Part shown: positions 47,674-56,877 of the stretch, one piece after another
How positions within the stretch are numbered: position 1 is the first letter of the stretch
Layout of the letters: every line of letters begins with the position of its first letter
Origin: Ammoniphilus sp. YIM 78166
GTDB taxonomy: Bacteria > Bacillota > Bacilli > Aneurinibacillales > RAOX-1
DNA length: 64,000 bases
Direction: 5' to 3'
NCBI RefSeq assembly: GCF_004522215.1
Contig: NZ_SDLR01000002.1
Coordinates: 682,001 to 746,000 of the forward strand
The notes under the pieces: generated by a model
Told to the model about the DNA's origin: nothing
The model's input: the letters and a program-made list of their open reading frames with translations, nothing else
Databases searched by the model: none
Translations under genes and position numbers: made by a program

Positions 47674-48132
47674 ATGGGTAAGAATGTGACCGCTGTTGTA
47701 GAAGAACTCGTGACACCCATCCTCGCAGGCTTGAGCATTGAGCTCGTTGATATAGAATATGTAAAAGAGGGAAGTAATTGGTTTTTGCGTGTGTATATCG
47801 ATAAGGAAGGCGGCGTGGACATCGAGGATTGCGGAGCAGTTAGCGAGAAGCTAAGCAAGCGGCTAGATGAGGTGGATCCCATCCCAGACGCTTATTTTTT
47901 GGAGGTTTCCTCTCCCGGAATCGAACGTCCCCTGAAGAAGGAAAAGGACTTCCATTGGTCGATTGGAAAAAGGGTGCAAGTGAAAACCCAAGAGCCCATT
48001 GAGGATACTAAGATTTTTGAAGGAACACTCACTGTTTTTGACAACGGCATGTTGACGATCGAAGAAGATGAGAAATCATACCAGATTCCTTACGATAAAG
48101 TGGAAAGTGCTCGTTTAGCGTTCGTATTCTAA
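47674..48132 (+). CDS. rimP: ribosome maturation factor RimP
   Basis: Assists 30S assembly. 152 residues with the two-domain RimP fold; conserved [39 protein letters not shown] and [24 protein letters not shown] precedes ATG 47674. First gene of the nusA-infB operon, as in most bacteria. Confidence 0.97.
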   Translation: MGKNVTAVVEELVTPILAGLSIELVDIEYVKEGSNWFLRVYIDKEGGVDIEDCGAVSEKLSKRLDEVDPIPDAYFLEVSSPGIERPLKKEKDFHWSIGKRVQVKTQEPIEDTKIFEGTLTVFDNGMLTIEEDEKSYQIPYDKVESARLAFVF

Positions 48133-48167
48133 ACCATACATAACGTTCTTTCGACCATAAGTTAGGG

Positions 48168-48219
48168 AAAAGGGTGACACTCCAGCTGAACGCCTGCTGA
48201 AGAGTGATAAACCCTTTTT
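48168..48219 (+). terminator. rod-shaped hairpin between rimP and nusA
   Basis: AAAAGGGT (48168-48175) pairs with ACCCTTTT (48211-48218). Inside it CACTC (48178-48182) pairs with GAGTG (48202-48206), and CAGC (48183-48186) with GCTG (48196-48199). The 3' arm ends in a run of five T. Likely a partial terminator or RNase processing site. Confidence 0.65.
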
Positions 48220-48269
48220 AGCCGTCTATGTGGATATGGATAAAGCTCAACTAAAGGAGGTCTATATCA

Positions 48270-49388
48270 GTGAATTCAGATTTTATTGATGCACTGAATG
48301 ATTTAGAAAAAGAAAAAGGAATTAATAAAGAAATCTTAATCGAAGCCATTGAAGCGGCACTTATTTCGGGTTATAAGCGAAACTTTAACTCTGCCCAGAA
48401 TGTACGAGTGGATATCAACCGTGATACAGGAGCTGTTAAGGTGTTTGCCCGCAAGACCGTAACGGAGGATGTGCTTGACTCTCGCTTAGAGATTTCGTTA
48501 GAGGCTGCACAGGAAATTGATCCGAATTTTACGATCGATGATATCGTAGAAATTGAAGTTACTCCTCGTGATTTCGGGCGAATTGCTGCACAGACAGCGA
48601 AGCAAGTGGTAACGCAGAGGATCCGTGAAGCCGAACGTGGAATTATTTTCAGTGAGTTCATTGACCGTGAAGATGATATCATTACAGGGATTGTTCAAAG
48701 ACAGGATCCAAGAAATTATTACATCGACCTAGGGAAGGTCGAGGCAATCATGCCTGTGAATGAAAAGATGCCTGGGGAGAATTTTCAACAGGGTGACCGG
48801 ATTAAGGCTTATATCACGAAGGTAGAGAAGACAACAAAGGGACCGCAGATCTTTGTGTCTAGAACCCATCCTGGTTTACTGAAGCGATTATTTGAACTAG
48901 AAGTTCCGGAAATCTTTGACGGCGTTGTTGAGCTAAAGTCTGTGGCTCGCGAAGCAGGGGACCGCTCGAAGATTGCGGTGCATTCAATTGATCCTAATGT
49001 GGATCCTGTAGGAGCTTGTGTTGGACCCAAGGGCGCGAGAGTTCAAACGATTGTAAATGAGCTTCGCGGCGAAAAAATCGATATTGTTCGATGGTCAGAA
49101 GATCCTACCGTCTACGTTGCGAATGCCTTGAGCCCGTCTAAAGTTCTTTCCGTGGAAGTTTCTGAAGACGAAAAAATGACTCGCGTGATTGTGCCGGATT
49201 ACCAGCTTTCTTTAGCAATCGGAAAAAGAGGTCAGAATGCACGCTTAGCAGCCAAATTAACGGGCTGGAAAATTGATATCAAGAGCGAAACGCAAGCGAA
49301 GAAAGAAGGGTTTGAAGTCCCTGAGAGTTCCTATGATATACTTGAAGAAGAACAGGGTTTGGATGATGAACGCCATGTAAATGAGTAA
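48270..49388 (+). CDS. nusA: transcription termination/antitermination factor NusA
   Basis: Binds RNA polymerase and nascent RNA, affecting pausing and termination. 372 residues: N-terminal polymerase-binding domain (FIDALNDLEKEKGINKEILIEAIEAALI), S1 domain (DIITGIVQRQDPRNYYIDLG), then two KH domains with GPKGARVQTIVNELRGEKID and LAIGKRGQNARLAAKLTGW. GTG start 48270 after AAAGGAGGT. It lacks the extra C-terminal repeats of E. coli NusA, as expected for Firmicutes. Confidence 0.98.
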   Translation: MNSDFIDALNDLEKEKGINKEILIEAIEAALISGYKRNFNSAQNVRVDINRDTGAVKVFARKTVTEDVLDSRLEISLEAAQEIDPNFTIDDIVEIEVTPRDFGRIAAQTAKQVVTQRIREAERGIIFSEFIDREDDIITGIVQRQDPRNYYIDLGKVEAIMPVNEKMPGENFQQGDRIKAYITKVEKTTKGPQIFVSRTHPGLLKRLFELEVPEIFDGVVELKSVAREAGDRSKIAVHSIDPNVDPVGACVGPKGARVQTIVNELRGEKIDIVRWSEDPTVYVANALSPSKVLSVEVSEDEKMTRVIVPDYQLSLAIGKRGQNARLAAKLTGWKIDIKSETQAKKEGFEVPESSYDILEEEQGLDDERHVNE

Positions 49389-49403
49389 AAGGGGGGGGAT
49401 CAC

Positions 49404-49685
49404 ATGAAGCAAAGAAAGATACCTATGCGTAAATGCGTAGCCTGTCAAGAAATGATCCCTAAAAAAGAATTGTTGAGAGTCGTTCGGAATGCCGAAGGAC
49501 AAGTGAACTTGGATCTAACCGGCAAGGCATCCGGGAGAGGCGCCTATATTTGTCGGAAGGCTGAATGCTTTACGCTGGCAAAAAAGCGAAAAGCCCTTGA
49601 TCGATCACTGGAAGCAGGAATTCCTGAAGAAGTGTATGAGCGTCTGGAAAAAGACCTGATGGGAATTGGTGCCCGTGAACCATAG
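49404..49685 (+). CDS. rnpM: YlxR-family RNA-binding protein (RnpM)
   Basis: Small DUF448 protein; the B. subtilis homologue YlxR has been reported to modulate RNase P (RnpM). 93 residues with PMRKCVACQEMIPKKELLRVV and RGAYICRKAECFTLAKKRKA, giving the paired cysteines and basic surface of the family. Start ATG 49404 after GGGGGGG; its end overlaps ylxQ by 11 nt. Confidence 0.93.
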   Translation: MKQRKIPMRKCVACQEMIPKKELLRVVRNAEGQVNLDLTGKASGRGAYICRKAECFTLAKKRKALDRSLEAGIPEEVYERLEKDLMGIGAREP

Positions 49686-49998
49686 TAAAGTACAGCAATT
49701 CCTCGGACTTGCCCAGCGCGCTGGCAAATTGGTTACAGGCGAAGAGCTAGTCGTGAAAGCCGTGAGAGCCAAACAAGTGCATTTAGTCATATTAGCTGGC
49801 GATGCCTCTGAAAACACAAGGAAAAAACTAACGGATAAGTCTAGATCATATGACATCCCTATACGCTTGTTTGCTGACAGATACCGTCTTGGGCAATACA
49901 TCGGTAAGGAACAGAGGGTTGTCATTGGGGTGAAGGATCCAGGATTTGCCCGGGAACTACTGAAGTATATGGAACAAGATGAAGGGGGTAACGTATGA
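49675..49998 (+). CDS. rplGA: YlxQ, L7Ae-family ribosomal/K-turn-binding protein
   Basis: L7Ae/L30e-type RNA-binding protein of the nusA operon; K-turn binding is known for the family. 107 residues from GTG 49675 ([19 protein letters not shown]); GTG 49669 and TTG 49666 are alternatives. Conserved core: [27 protein letters not shown]. Overlaps ylxR at its start and infB by 4 nt (ATGA). Confidence 0.9.
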   Translation: MNHSKVQQFLGLAQRAGKLVTGEELVVKAVRAKQVHLVILAGDASENTRKKLTDKSRSYDIPIRLFADRYRLGQYIGKEQRVVIGVKDPGFARELLKYMEQDEGGNV

Positions 49999-52394
49999 AT
50001 AAAATAAGAGTTTATGAATACGCCAAACAGATTAACATGTCAAGCAAAGAACTCATCAACGTGCTCAAGAAAGTGGATGTGGAGGTCGCTAACCACATGA
50101 GCACACTAGAGAATGACCAAATAAGCAAGGTAGAGAATCATTTGAAAAACCTCAAAAATCAAGCAGACACTCCTACACGTCCGCAAGCCTCAAATGAGGG
50201 CAACCAAGCCGCTCGACCCAAACGGCCAGAGGGGACGGGAGCAAATACACCCAAACCACATCAGGGAAAGCCGAATCATCAAGCGAACCGTGACCAACGG
50301 GAACAGCGACCTAGACCAAACCAAAGCCCTGGTGGTGGCCAAGGGAGAAATGACCAACAGAGAAGACCGGCTGCTCAACAGACGGAAAACAACAAGCCAT
50401 TCCATGGTGAGAAGGAAAAGAGAGGGAATTTGGTGGAGAAAAAAAATACGAATAATAATGTGAAGCCGAAAGTAGGACCTACGTCAAGTCCAGATGAAAA
50501 TTATGCATCTCGCGGGAAAACTAAAGTTAAATCTAAAGGGAATCCGAAAAGATTTGACGATAACAAAAATTCAGTGGACTTTAGCAATAAACTTAAGAAT
50601 AAGAGACCTAATCAGCCAGAAGCGAGAGGACCTAAGCCTCTACCCCAAAAGATTGTATTCTCCGAGGGAATGACGGTTGGGGAACTCGCTAAAAAATTGA
50701 ATCGAGAATCTTCTGAGATCATTAAAAAGCTTCTTTTCCTTGGAATAATGGCCAATATCAATCAAGAATTGGATGGCGATACCATTACATTGCTTTGCAC
50801 CGATTACGGAGTTGAAGTAGAAGAGAAGATACTGATCAATGAGTTAGAGTTCGAAACGATTGAGGAAATTGATGACCCAGCTCATTTATCCGAGCGTCCT
50901 CCGGTTGTTACGATTATGGGACACGTTGACCATGGGAAAACGACATTACTTGATGCAATCCGTGAGTCGAAGGTGGTTTCATCAGAGGCTGGAGGTATCA
51001 CACAGCATATCGGAGCTTACCAAGTTGAGATCAATGAGAAGAAGATTACTTTCTTGGATACGCCAGGCCATGCTGCCTTTACTTCCATGCGTGCACGTGG
51101 AGCAAAAGTTACGGATATTACGATTCTAGTCGTTGCTGCAGATGATGGCGTTATGCCTCAAACGGTTGAGGCGATTAATCACGCGAAAGCAGCGAACGTG
51201 CCGATTATCGTAGCAGTCAATAAGATGGATAAACCTGCGGCGAATCCAGATCGTGTGATGCAAGAACTAACCGAGCATGGATTGGTGGCAGAAGCATGGG
51301 GTGGGGAAACGATCTTTGTTCATGTTTCTGCCCTGAAGCAAGAAGGATTAGACGAACTGCTTGAGATGATTCTTCTTGTTGCAGAAGTACAAGAACTAAA
51401 AGCAAATCCAGATAAGCGTGCACGTGGGACCGTAATTGAAGCTGAGCTAGACCGCGGGCGCGGACCTGTAGCTACCGTATTAGTTCAGCATGGTACGCTG
51501 CGTGTAGGGGATCCGTTAGTTGTGGGAAGTGCCTTTGGACGGGTAAGAGCGATGGTCAACGACAAAGGACGCAGAATTAAAGAAGTAGGTCCAAGTACGC
51601 CAGTGGAAATAACAGGATTGAACGACGTTCCACAAGCGGGCGACCAATTCATGGTCTTTGAAGACGAGAAAAAAGCGAGATCGATTGGTGAGAAGCGAGC
51701 TTCCAAGCGCAGAGAAAATGAACTTAAAGCCTCTGCACGCGTTTCTTTGGATGATCTATTCAATCAAATCAAAGAAGGAGATATTAAGGAAGTTGGCGTA
51801 ATTATCAAGGCCGACGTACAAGGATCGGCAGAAGCGCTTAAAGGATCGTTGGAGAAGATTGATGTGGAAGGAGCACGCGTACGCATCATCCATACCGGAG
51901 TAGGAGCCATCACAGAATCGGATGTTATCTTAGCCGATGCGTCGAATGCTATTATTATTGGTTTTAACGTACGTCCTGATGCAAATGCGAAGTCTGTTGC
52001 GGAAGCACAAAAAGTGGATATTCGCCTTCATCGCATCATTTACAAAGTTATGGAAGAGATTGAAGCAGCCATGAAGGGGATGCTCGATCCGAACTTTGAA
52101 GAGAAAATCATCGGGCAAGCTGAAGTGCGCCAGGTGTTTAAGGTTTCCAAGGTGGGGAACATTGCAGGTTGTTATGTAACGGAAGGAAAAATTTCCCGTG
52201 ATTCTGGTGTTCGTATCATTCGTGACGGTATCGTCATCTTCGAAGGTAAGCTAGATACCTTGAAGCGTTTCAAGGATGATGCCAAAGAGGTAGCTCAAGG
52301 CTACGAATGCGGGATCACGATTGAGAAATACAATGATATTAAAGAAGGCGACATTATCGAAGCGTTTATCATGCAAGAAGTTCCAGCGTCCTAA
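49995..52394 (+). CDS. infB: translation initiation factor IF-2
   Basis: GTPase that places fMet-tRNA on the 30S subunit. 799 residues: an N-terminal IF2_N domain ([20 protein letters not shown]), a long Asn/Gln/Pro/Arg-rich linker (about 55-215), a second IF2_N domain ([21 protein letters not shown]), the G domain (P-loop [28 protein letters not shown]), and domains II-IV. Overlaps ylxQ by 4 nt. In B. subtilis ylxP follows; it is absent here. Confidence 0.98.
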   Translation: MNKIRVYEYAKQINMSSKELINVLKKVDVEVANHMSTLENDQISKVENHLKNLKNQADTPTRPQASNEGNQAARPKRPEGTGANTPKPHQGKPNHQANRDQREQRPRPNQSPGGGQGRNDQQRRPAAQQTENNKPFHGEKEKRGNLVEKKNTNNNVKPKVGPTSSPDENYASRGKTKVKSKGNPKRFDDNKNSVDFSNKLKNKRPNQPEARGPKPLPQKIVFSEGMTVGELAKKLNRESSEIIKKLLFLGIMANINQELDGDTITLLCTDYGVEVEEKILINELEFETIEEIDDPAHLSERPPVVTIMGHVDHGKTTLLDAIRESKVVSSEAGGITQHIGAYQVEINEKKITFLDTPGHAAFTSMRARGAKVTDITILVVAADDGVMPQTVEAINHAKAANVPIIVAVNKMDKPAANPDRVMQELTEHGLVAEAWGGETIFVHVSALKQEGLDELLEMILLVAEVQELKANPDKRARGTVIEAELDRGRGPVATVLVQHGTLRVGDPLVVGSAFGRVRAMVNDKGRRIKEVGPSTPVEITGLNDVPQAGDQFMVFEDEKKARSIGEKRASKRRENELKASARVSLDDLFNQIKEGDIKEVGVIIKADVQGSAEALKGSLEKIDVEGARVRIIHTGVGAITESDVILADASNAIIIGFNVRPDANAKSVAEAQKVDIRLHRIIYKVMEEIEAAMKGMLDPNFEEKIIGQAEVRQVFKVSKVGNIAGCYVTEGKISRDSGVRIIRDGIVIFEGKLDTLKRFKDDAKEVAQGYECGITIEKYNDIKEGDIIEAFIMQEVPAS

Positions 52395-52449
52395 ATCTTC
52401 TAGGATAATCGCTTGATGTTGACTGAAGAATAATTAAGCAAGGATCATT

Positions 52450-52477
52450 TGCCGTCGGGTACGAGTTCCCGACGGCA
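52450..52477 (+). other. perfect 10-bp hairpin between infB and rbfA
   Basis: TGCCGTCGGG (52450-52459) pairs with CCCGACGGCA (52468-52477) around an 8-nt loop. The tail (CAATACTACC) has no U-run, so a Rho-independent terminator is unlikely; mRNA processing or stabilisation is possible. It lies where B. subtilis has ylxP. Confidence 0.6.
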
Positions 52478-52501
52478 CAATACTACCTCGAGGTGAGGGC
52501 C

Positions 52502-52861
52502 ATGAGTAAAGTTCGTGTAAGCAGAATTGGTGAACAAATGAAAAAGGAACTAAGCCAGATCATCCAACGGGAAATTAAAGACCCGAGGATTGGGTTTGTG
52601 ACGGTAACAGCTGTTGAAGTTACCGGCGATCTTCAATTGGCGAAGGTTTTTATTAGTGTAATGGGAAGTGAAGACCAGAAGGAAAACTCGATTGCAGCTC
52701 TACAAAAGGCAAAAGGATTTATTCGAAGCGAGTTAGGCAAGCGAATCCAATTGCGACATACACCTGATTTACAATTCAAGATTGATGTCTCCATCGATTA
52801 TGGAAGCCGAATCGAAAACCTGCTTAATGACATCAAGAAGGATTCAGAAGATGAGCTATAA
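52502..52861 (+). CDS. rbfA: 30S ribosome-binding factor RbfA
   Basis: Cold-shock factor needed for 16S rRNA 5' end maturation. 119 residues from ATG 52502 after GAGGTGAGG; GTG 52493 lies in the RBS. KH-like fold with [39 protein letters not shown] and the central AKVFISVMG. Overlaps nrnA by 11 nt. Confidence 0.97.
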   Translation: MSKVRVSRIGEQMKKELSQIIQREIKDPRIGFVTVTAVEVTGDLQLAKVFISVMGSEDQKENSIAALQKAKGFIRSELGKRIQLRHTPDLQFKIDVSIDYGSRIENLLNDIKKDSEDEL

Positions 52862-53837
52862 ACTGGATCTTGCAGCGGCTGGTCGTTTCCTTGCGGATAA
52901 CGACCACTTTCTTGTTGTGAATCATGTTAACCCTGACGGTGATGCTACAGGTTCATTGCTGGCGGTTGGACACATGCTGAAATCGCTAGGAAAAAATTTC
53001 ACTTTAGCCAATGAAGGACCTACGCCTGAAAAATTTAAATTTATCCCCTTAAGTGAAGCAATCATCGATCTCTCTGAGCAAAAATTAGATCGTACATTCG
53101 ACCGAGTCATTGCCTTGGATTGTGGGGATTTTCAAAGAATAGGGGCAGTAGCTGATTATTTTTCTGAGGGGTTCAAGTTACTCAATATTGACCACCATCC
53201 GACTAACGATTCCTTTGGGTCAGCTAATCTTGTAAGAACCGACGCGTGTGCGACCGCGGAGATCCTTTATGATCTAATGAAGGACATGCAAATTTCACTA
53301 CATAAGGATCTAGCCACATCGATTTATATGGGGTTATTAACAGATACTGGAGGATTCCGCTATTCCAATACGACAGCGGAAGTCCTGCATAAGGCTGCTG
53401 ATCTTCTGAATTACGAAGTTTCTCCGGGAGAAGTTGCGGAACGTTGTCTGGAGACGATTACCGTTTCCTATTTGCGTTTACTTCGAGAGGTTCTTCCCAC
53501 CCTGACCATGGATTTTAATAACCGGGCAGCTTATTTAACCATAACCCTCGAGGCGATGGAGGCAAGCCAAGCTAACCGGGAGGACATGGAAGGGATCGTG
53601 AATTACGCTCGCAACATTGAAGGGGTTGAAGTGGGAGTTCTGTTTAAGCAAGTAGACTCAGATATCGTGAAGGTTAGTATGAGATCCAATCGTACCGTAG
53701 ATGTTGCAGCTATTGCTAAGGAACTAGGCGGAGGCGGCCATGCCAAAGCATCCGGGTGCACGGTAAAAGGAAGTCTTACAGAGGTGACAGAAGTGGTGAG
53801 GGAAAAGCTGAAGCAAGCCTGGGGGAATGAACAATGA
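52851..53837 (+). CDS. nrnA: DHH-family nanoRNase / pAp phosphatase NrnA
   Basis: Degrades 2-5 nt RNAs and 3'-phosphoadenosine 5'-phosphate. 328 residues from ATG 52851; the longer frame runs inside rbfA. Metal motifs: [18 protein letters not shown], the DHH box NIDHHPTND, and [10 protein letters not shown]. The DHHA1 motif [11 protein letters not shown] is at the C-terminus. It is coupled to rbfA and overlaps truB by 4 nt. Confidence 0.96.
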   Translation: MSYKLDLAAAGRFLADNDHFLVVNHVNPDGDATGSLLAVGHMLKSLGKNFTLANEGPTPEKFKFIPLSEAIIDLSEQKLDRTFDRVIALDCGDFQRIGAVADYFSEGFKLLNIDHHPTNDSFGSANLVRTDACATAEILYDLMKDMQISLHKDLATSIYMGLLTDTGGFRYSNTTAEVLHKAADLLNYEVSPGEVAERCLETITVSYLRLLREVLPTLTMDFNNRAAYLTITLEAMEASQANREDMEGIVNYARNIEGVEVGVLFKQVDSDIVKVSMRSNRTVDVAAIAKELGGGGHAKASGCTVKGSLTEVTEVVREKLKQAWGNEQ

Positions 53838-54754
53838 GCTTCACCGGGATTATCCCTTTGCTAAAGCCGCCAGGAATGACCTCGCATGATTGCGTGAATA
53901 AACTTCGTAGAATCCTAAAAATGAAGAAAATTGGCCATACAGGAACGTTAGATCCTTCTGTCTCTGGCGTACTACCGTTATGCTTAGGACATGCTACACG
54001 GGTTGCGGAATACATTCAAGATCTACCAAAGGAATATGTAGGCACTCTTTCGCTGGGACGATCGACGACTACGGAGGACGCCGATGGTGAAGTGGTGGAG
54101 GACAAGCCGGTTGAGGAGACTTTTACCGGGGATCAGATTGCTGATATTCTACAGCAATTCATGGGTACGATTGAACAGATTCCTCCAATGTACTCTGCCG
54201 TTAAAGTAGGAGGGGTTCGCCTGCATGAATTGGCTAGACAGGGGAAAGAAATTGAACGCAAAGCGAGAAAAGTGGAGATCTATCGAATCGATTTGCTATC
54301 CACCTCGCTAGAGGGTCCTTATCCTGAATTCACCATGCATGTGAAATGTTCAAAAGGAACTTATATTCGTACGCTGTGTGTGGATATTGGAAGAAAGCTT
54401 GGGTACCCTGCGCATATGAAAAACTTAAACCGTGTAGCTAGCGGCCCATTTAAGCTTCAGAACTGCTACACCTTTGAGCAAATTGAAGAAGCGGCCAACA
54501 GGGGGGCTGTTGAGGAGCTGCTTAAGCCTATCGATTGGGCTCTCTTGCAATATCCTGAATTTACGGTAGAGCGACAACAAGTACAAGATATATATAATGG
54601 AAAAAAGATCAGGCTGGGTCCGCTATATGTAGACGGTCAGCTTTTACGAATCTACTCCCCGGACCGAAGATTTTTGGCCCTATATAGAACAATAGAGCAA
54701 GAAGGAGAATGGTGGGGGAAACCGGAAAAAGTGTTTCGATTGGAAGGGGAATAA
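53834..54754 (+). CDS. truB: tRNA pseudouridine-55 synthase
   Basis: Makes pseudouridine 55 in the T-loop of tRNAs. 306 residues; the catalytic aspartate (Asp40) lies in KKIGHTGTLDPSVSGVLPLC. KGTYIRTLCVDIG and the C-terminal PUA-like domain follow. Overlaps nrnA by 4 nt (ATGA) and lies 3 nt before ribF, the standard pairing. Confidence 0.97.
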   Translation: MSFTGIIPLLKPPGMTSHDCVNKLRRILKMKKIGHTGTLDPSVSGVLPLCLGHATRVAEYIQDLPKEYVGTLSLGRSTTTEDADGEVVEDKPVEETFTGDQIADILQQFMGTIEQIPPMYSAVKVGGVRLHELARQGKEIERKARKVEIYRIDLLSTSLEGPYPEFTMHVKCSKGTYIRTLCVDIGRKLGYPAHMKNLNRVASGPFKLQNCYTFEQIEEAANRGAVEELLKPIDWALLQYPEFTVERQQVQDIYNGKKIRLGPLYVDGQLLRIYSPDRRFLALYRTIEQEGEWWGKPEKVFRLEGE

Positions 54755-54757
54755 AAA

Positions 54758-55690
54758 ATGATCGTGCAGCATTTGCATTATCCCTTAGAATCCATAGCGT
54801 ATGAACCAACCGTACTCGCGATTGGTTATTTCGATGGGGTGCATCAGGGCCATCGAAGAGTAATTCAGAAGGCTATCGATCTGGCTAAAGAACTCAGGAT
54901 AAAATCGGCTGTAATGACCTTTCACCCTCATCCCCGAGAAGTGCTGGGGCAAAGCGGTTATACGCGGTACTTAACTCCGCTTAGCGCAAAGCTAGAGCTT
55001 TTGGAACGAATGGGTGTTGAGATCGCGTATGTGGTTCAGTTTGATATTCCTTTTTCTTCTGTCTACCCTCAGGATTTCATTAATGAGTTCTTGGTACCGT
55101 TAGAGGCTAGACATGTGGTTGTGGGCTTCGATTACACATTCGGTTATCGGGGGAAAGGCACAGCCTTTACCTTAAAAGAATTTAGCCAAGGAAGGTATGG
55201 TCTTGACGTGGTTTCTCCTATTACCCGTTATGGAGAAAAAGTGAGCAGCACGATTATTAGAGAATATCTTTATGAGGGTAAAATTGCAGAGGCCAATGAA
55301 TTCTTAGGACGACCGTATAGTTTAAGCGGAACCGTCATCCATGGTGAAAAAAGAGGCAGACAGATCGGTTTCCCAACAGCGAATATTGGGATGACCGAAC
55401 CGTATCTGATCCCGCGCACAGGCGTTTACGGCGTACGTGTGAAACACGCGGAGAAGGAATTCTTCGGAGTGATGAACATTGGTATTAAGCCTACCTTCGA
55501 GCAAGAGAAGAAGGAGAAGAGCCTAGAGGTTCATCTTTTTGACTTTGAAGGAAACCTATATGATCAGGAATTGAAAGTGGAGTTTCTTGTCTTTATCCGG
55601 GAAGAACAAAAATTTGCTGGGGTAGAGCAGCTCGTCAAGCAAATTCAACAAGATGTGCTGTTTGCTAAGCAAAAGTTTAAGTCACTCTAG
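54758..55690 (+). CDS. ribF: bifunctional riboflavin kinase / FAD synthetase
   Basis: Phosphorylates riboflavin to FMN and adenylates FMN to FAD. 310 residues: N-terminal nucleotidyltransferase domain with LAIGYFDGVHQGHRRVIQKA and the ISSTIIREYL-like KVSSTIIREYLYEG. The C-terminal kinase domain has GRQIGFPTANIGM and GVYGVRVKHAEKEFFGVMNIG. The B. subtilis homologue is RibC. Starts 3 nt after truB and ends the operon; no U-tailed terminator was identified downstream. Confidence 0.97.
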   Translation: MIVQHLHYPLESIAYEPTVLAIGYFDGVHQGHRRVIQKAIDLAKELRIKSAVMTFHPHPREVLGQSGYTRYLTPLSAKLELLERMGVEIAYVVQFDIPFSSVYPQDFINEFLVPLEARHVVVGFDYTFGYRGKGTAFTLKEFSQGRYGLDVVSPITRYGEKVSSTIIREYLYEGKIAEANEFLGRPYSLSGTVIHGEKRGRQIGFPTANIGMTEPYLIPRTGVYGVRVKHAEKEFFGVMNIGIKPTFEQEKKEKSLEVHLFDFEGNLYDQELKVEFLVFIREEQKFAGVEQLVKQIQQDVLFAKQKFKSL

Positions 55691-55751
55691 ACATATTCCT
55701 AAAAAACAAGGCATAATCATGGTAGTAAAACGAAAAAAAACGATATAAACA

Positions 55752-55780
55752 TTTACTTGTCCTCTAAGATATGTTATACT
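55752..55780 (+). promoter_or_regulatory. candidate sigma-A promoter upstream of the small-gene pair and rpsO
   Basis: TTTACT (55752-55757), a 17-nt spacer and TATACT (55775-55780). Start near 55787 would leave about 90 nt to the first small gene and about 620 nt to rpsO. No better promoter was found nearer rpsO, so this may drive all three genes. Confidence 0.55.
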
Positions 55781-55878
55781 TACTTCTGGTAATTTCATTG
55801 TAGCTTATTTGTGCTAGGATAACTCCTCCTATATACCTTCACTTGGAAACATTTCAATGAAGAAGGGAGAGGTTCACT

Positions 55879-56109
55879 GTGGAATTGCCTAAGGCCGAAG
55901 AAATGGATCGGCGTCTAAGCAAGATTTGCCAAGATGTGGCCTATATCTGCTGTAGCGACGAATTTAAGAAGCTACATAAGGAAATGTCGAAGATCTACCG
56001 TAAGAACGGACTATCGGATGCGAACCGTGTTGCCTTTCAAGATTCCTTATTTTCCATTTATCTTGAACAATACCATCCTGAGGCAAGGGAAGAAGTTCCC
56101 TACCTCTAG
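55879..56109 (+). CDS. uncharacterised 76-residue protein, first gene of a small pair
   Basis: I recognise no family. 76 residues from GTG 55879 after AAGGGAGAGG. The sequence is soluble, charged and probably all-helical, with three cysteines near residues 17-25 (ICQDVAYICCSDEF) and segments KKLHKEMSKIYRKNG and FQDSLFSIYLEQYHPEA. It ends 2 nt before the next small gene, with which it is probably translated in a coupled way. The size, order and spacing are those of a toxin-antitoxin or other two-component cassette, but an antitoxin role is inference. It lies between ribF and rpsO, which are adjacent in B. subtilis. Confidence 0.75.
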   Translation: MELPKAEEMDRRLSKICQDVAYICCSDEFKKLHKEMSKIYRKNGLSDANRVAFQDSLFSIYLEQYHPEAREEVPYL

Positions 56110-56111
56110 CT

Positions 56112-56333
56112 ATGCATGTGATCATCACTTCACATGTCAAGCAGAGAATCCGTGAACATCGCCAGGTAGGAATATCTGTACCAGATATTATCCACCAGGC
56201 GAAGTCTATCCCGGGCACTGTACCCGTGGCAACTCGCTTTCGAGGATTCATGTCGAACAGTGGCAGGGTTTTCGATATGGTAGTGAAGGATATTCCGCAA
56301 GGACGTATGGTCATCACCATCATTGGCAAGTAA
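56112..56333 (+). CDS. small DUF4258-like protein, possible RelE-superfamily toxin
   Basis: 73 residues from ATG 56112, with no RBS of its own close by, so translation likely depends on the gene 2 nt upstream. The layout resembles DUF4258-type proteins: an N-terminal strand and helix VIITSHVKQRIREHR, a hydrophobic-Ser-x-x-Asp-Ile segment (GISVPDIIHQA), then strands FDMVVKDI and GRMVITIIG. That fold group is related to RelE-like RNases. I make this match from memory of the pattern, without a search. A housekeeping RNA-binding role next to rpsO is an alternative. Confidence 0.65.
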   Translation: MHVIITSHVKQRIREHRQVGISVPDIIHQAKSIPGTVPVATRFRGFMSNSGRVFDMVVKDIPQGRMVITIIGK

Positions 56334-56409
56334 CCGTGGCTTGGAGATTCGACTTTCACCGGCGATTGTCTAGGCTATTGGGGATTTATGAAAAAGGAGG
56401 TGAAGAAGG

Positions 56410-56679
56410 ATGGCATTAACACAAGAGCGCAAGCAACAGTTGATCGAAGAATACCGTGTACACGAATCTGATACTGGTTCTCCAGAAGTACAGGTAGCTA
56501 TCCTTACGGAAAAGATTAACTACTTGAACGGTCATTTGCGTGAGCACAAGAAAGATCACCACTCTCGCCGCGGACTTCTTAAGATGGTAGGACAACGTCG
56601 TAACCTGTTGAACTACTTGAAGAATTCTGATGTGACTCGTTACCGTAATCTAATCAATAAGTTAGGCTTACGTCGATAA
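56410..56679 (+). CDS. rpsO: 30S ribosomal protein S15
   Basis: Primary 16S rRNA-binding protein. 89 residues, exact family length; signature [21 protein letters not shown] followed by [34 protein letters not shown] lies 7-8 nt before ATG 56410. S15 often represses its own mRNA, but I see no obvious pseudoknot in the 76 nt upstream. Followed by a strong terminator. Confidence 0.98.
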   Translation: MALTQERKQQLIEEYRVHESDTGSPEVQVAILTEKINYLNGHLREHKKDHHSRRGLLKMVGQRRNLLNYLKNSDVTRYRNLINKLGLRR

Positions 56680-56692
56680 GCTTTGGAAACAA

Positions 56693-56723
56693 AAAAAGCG
56701 GGGATTCCCCCGCTTTTTCTGTT
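56693..56723 (+). terminator. intrinsic terminator after rpsO
   Basis: AAAAAGCGGGG (56693-56703) pairs over 11 bp with CCCCGCTTTTT (56708-56718) around ATTC, then CTGTT. The A-rich 5' arm makes it potentially bidirectional. Confidence 0.9.
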
Positions 56724-56800
56724 ATATTTCTTATTGGTAAATGGTACAAAAATATTCAACGTTATCCATCTTTTAATTTTTAATTTGAAGGAAATAATAG

Positions 56801-56806
56801 TATAAT
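56801..56806 (+). promoter_or_regulatory. candidate pnp promoter (-10 element)
   Basis: Perfect TATAAT at 56801-56806 in an AT-rich stretch. The hexamer 17 nt upstream is TTTTAA, a poor -35. Start near 56813 gives a leader of about 65 nt to pnp. Confidence 0.5.
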
Positions 56807-56877
56807 GACTTAGATATCAAGATTTTCCGTGGTAAATATCATACGTACGACCCATGGAGAAGGGAGGCATACATATA

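Noticed and set aside
56334..56409. S15 autoregulatory pseudoknot before rpsO
   Set aside because: No convincing stem or pseudoknot could be drawn by hand in the 76 nt upstream.
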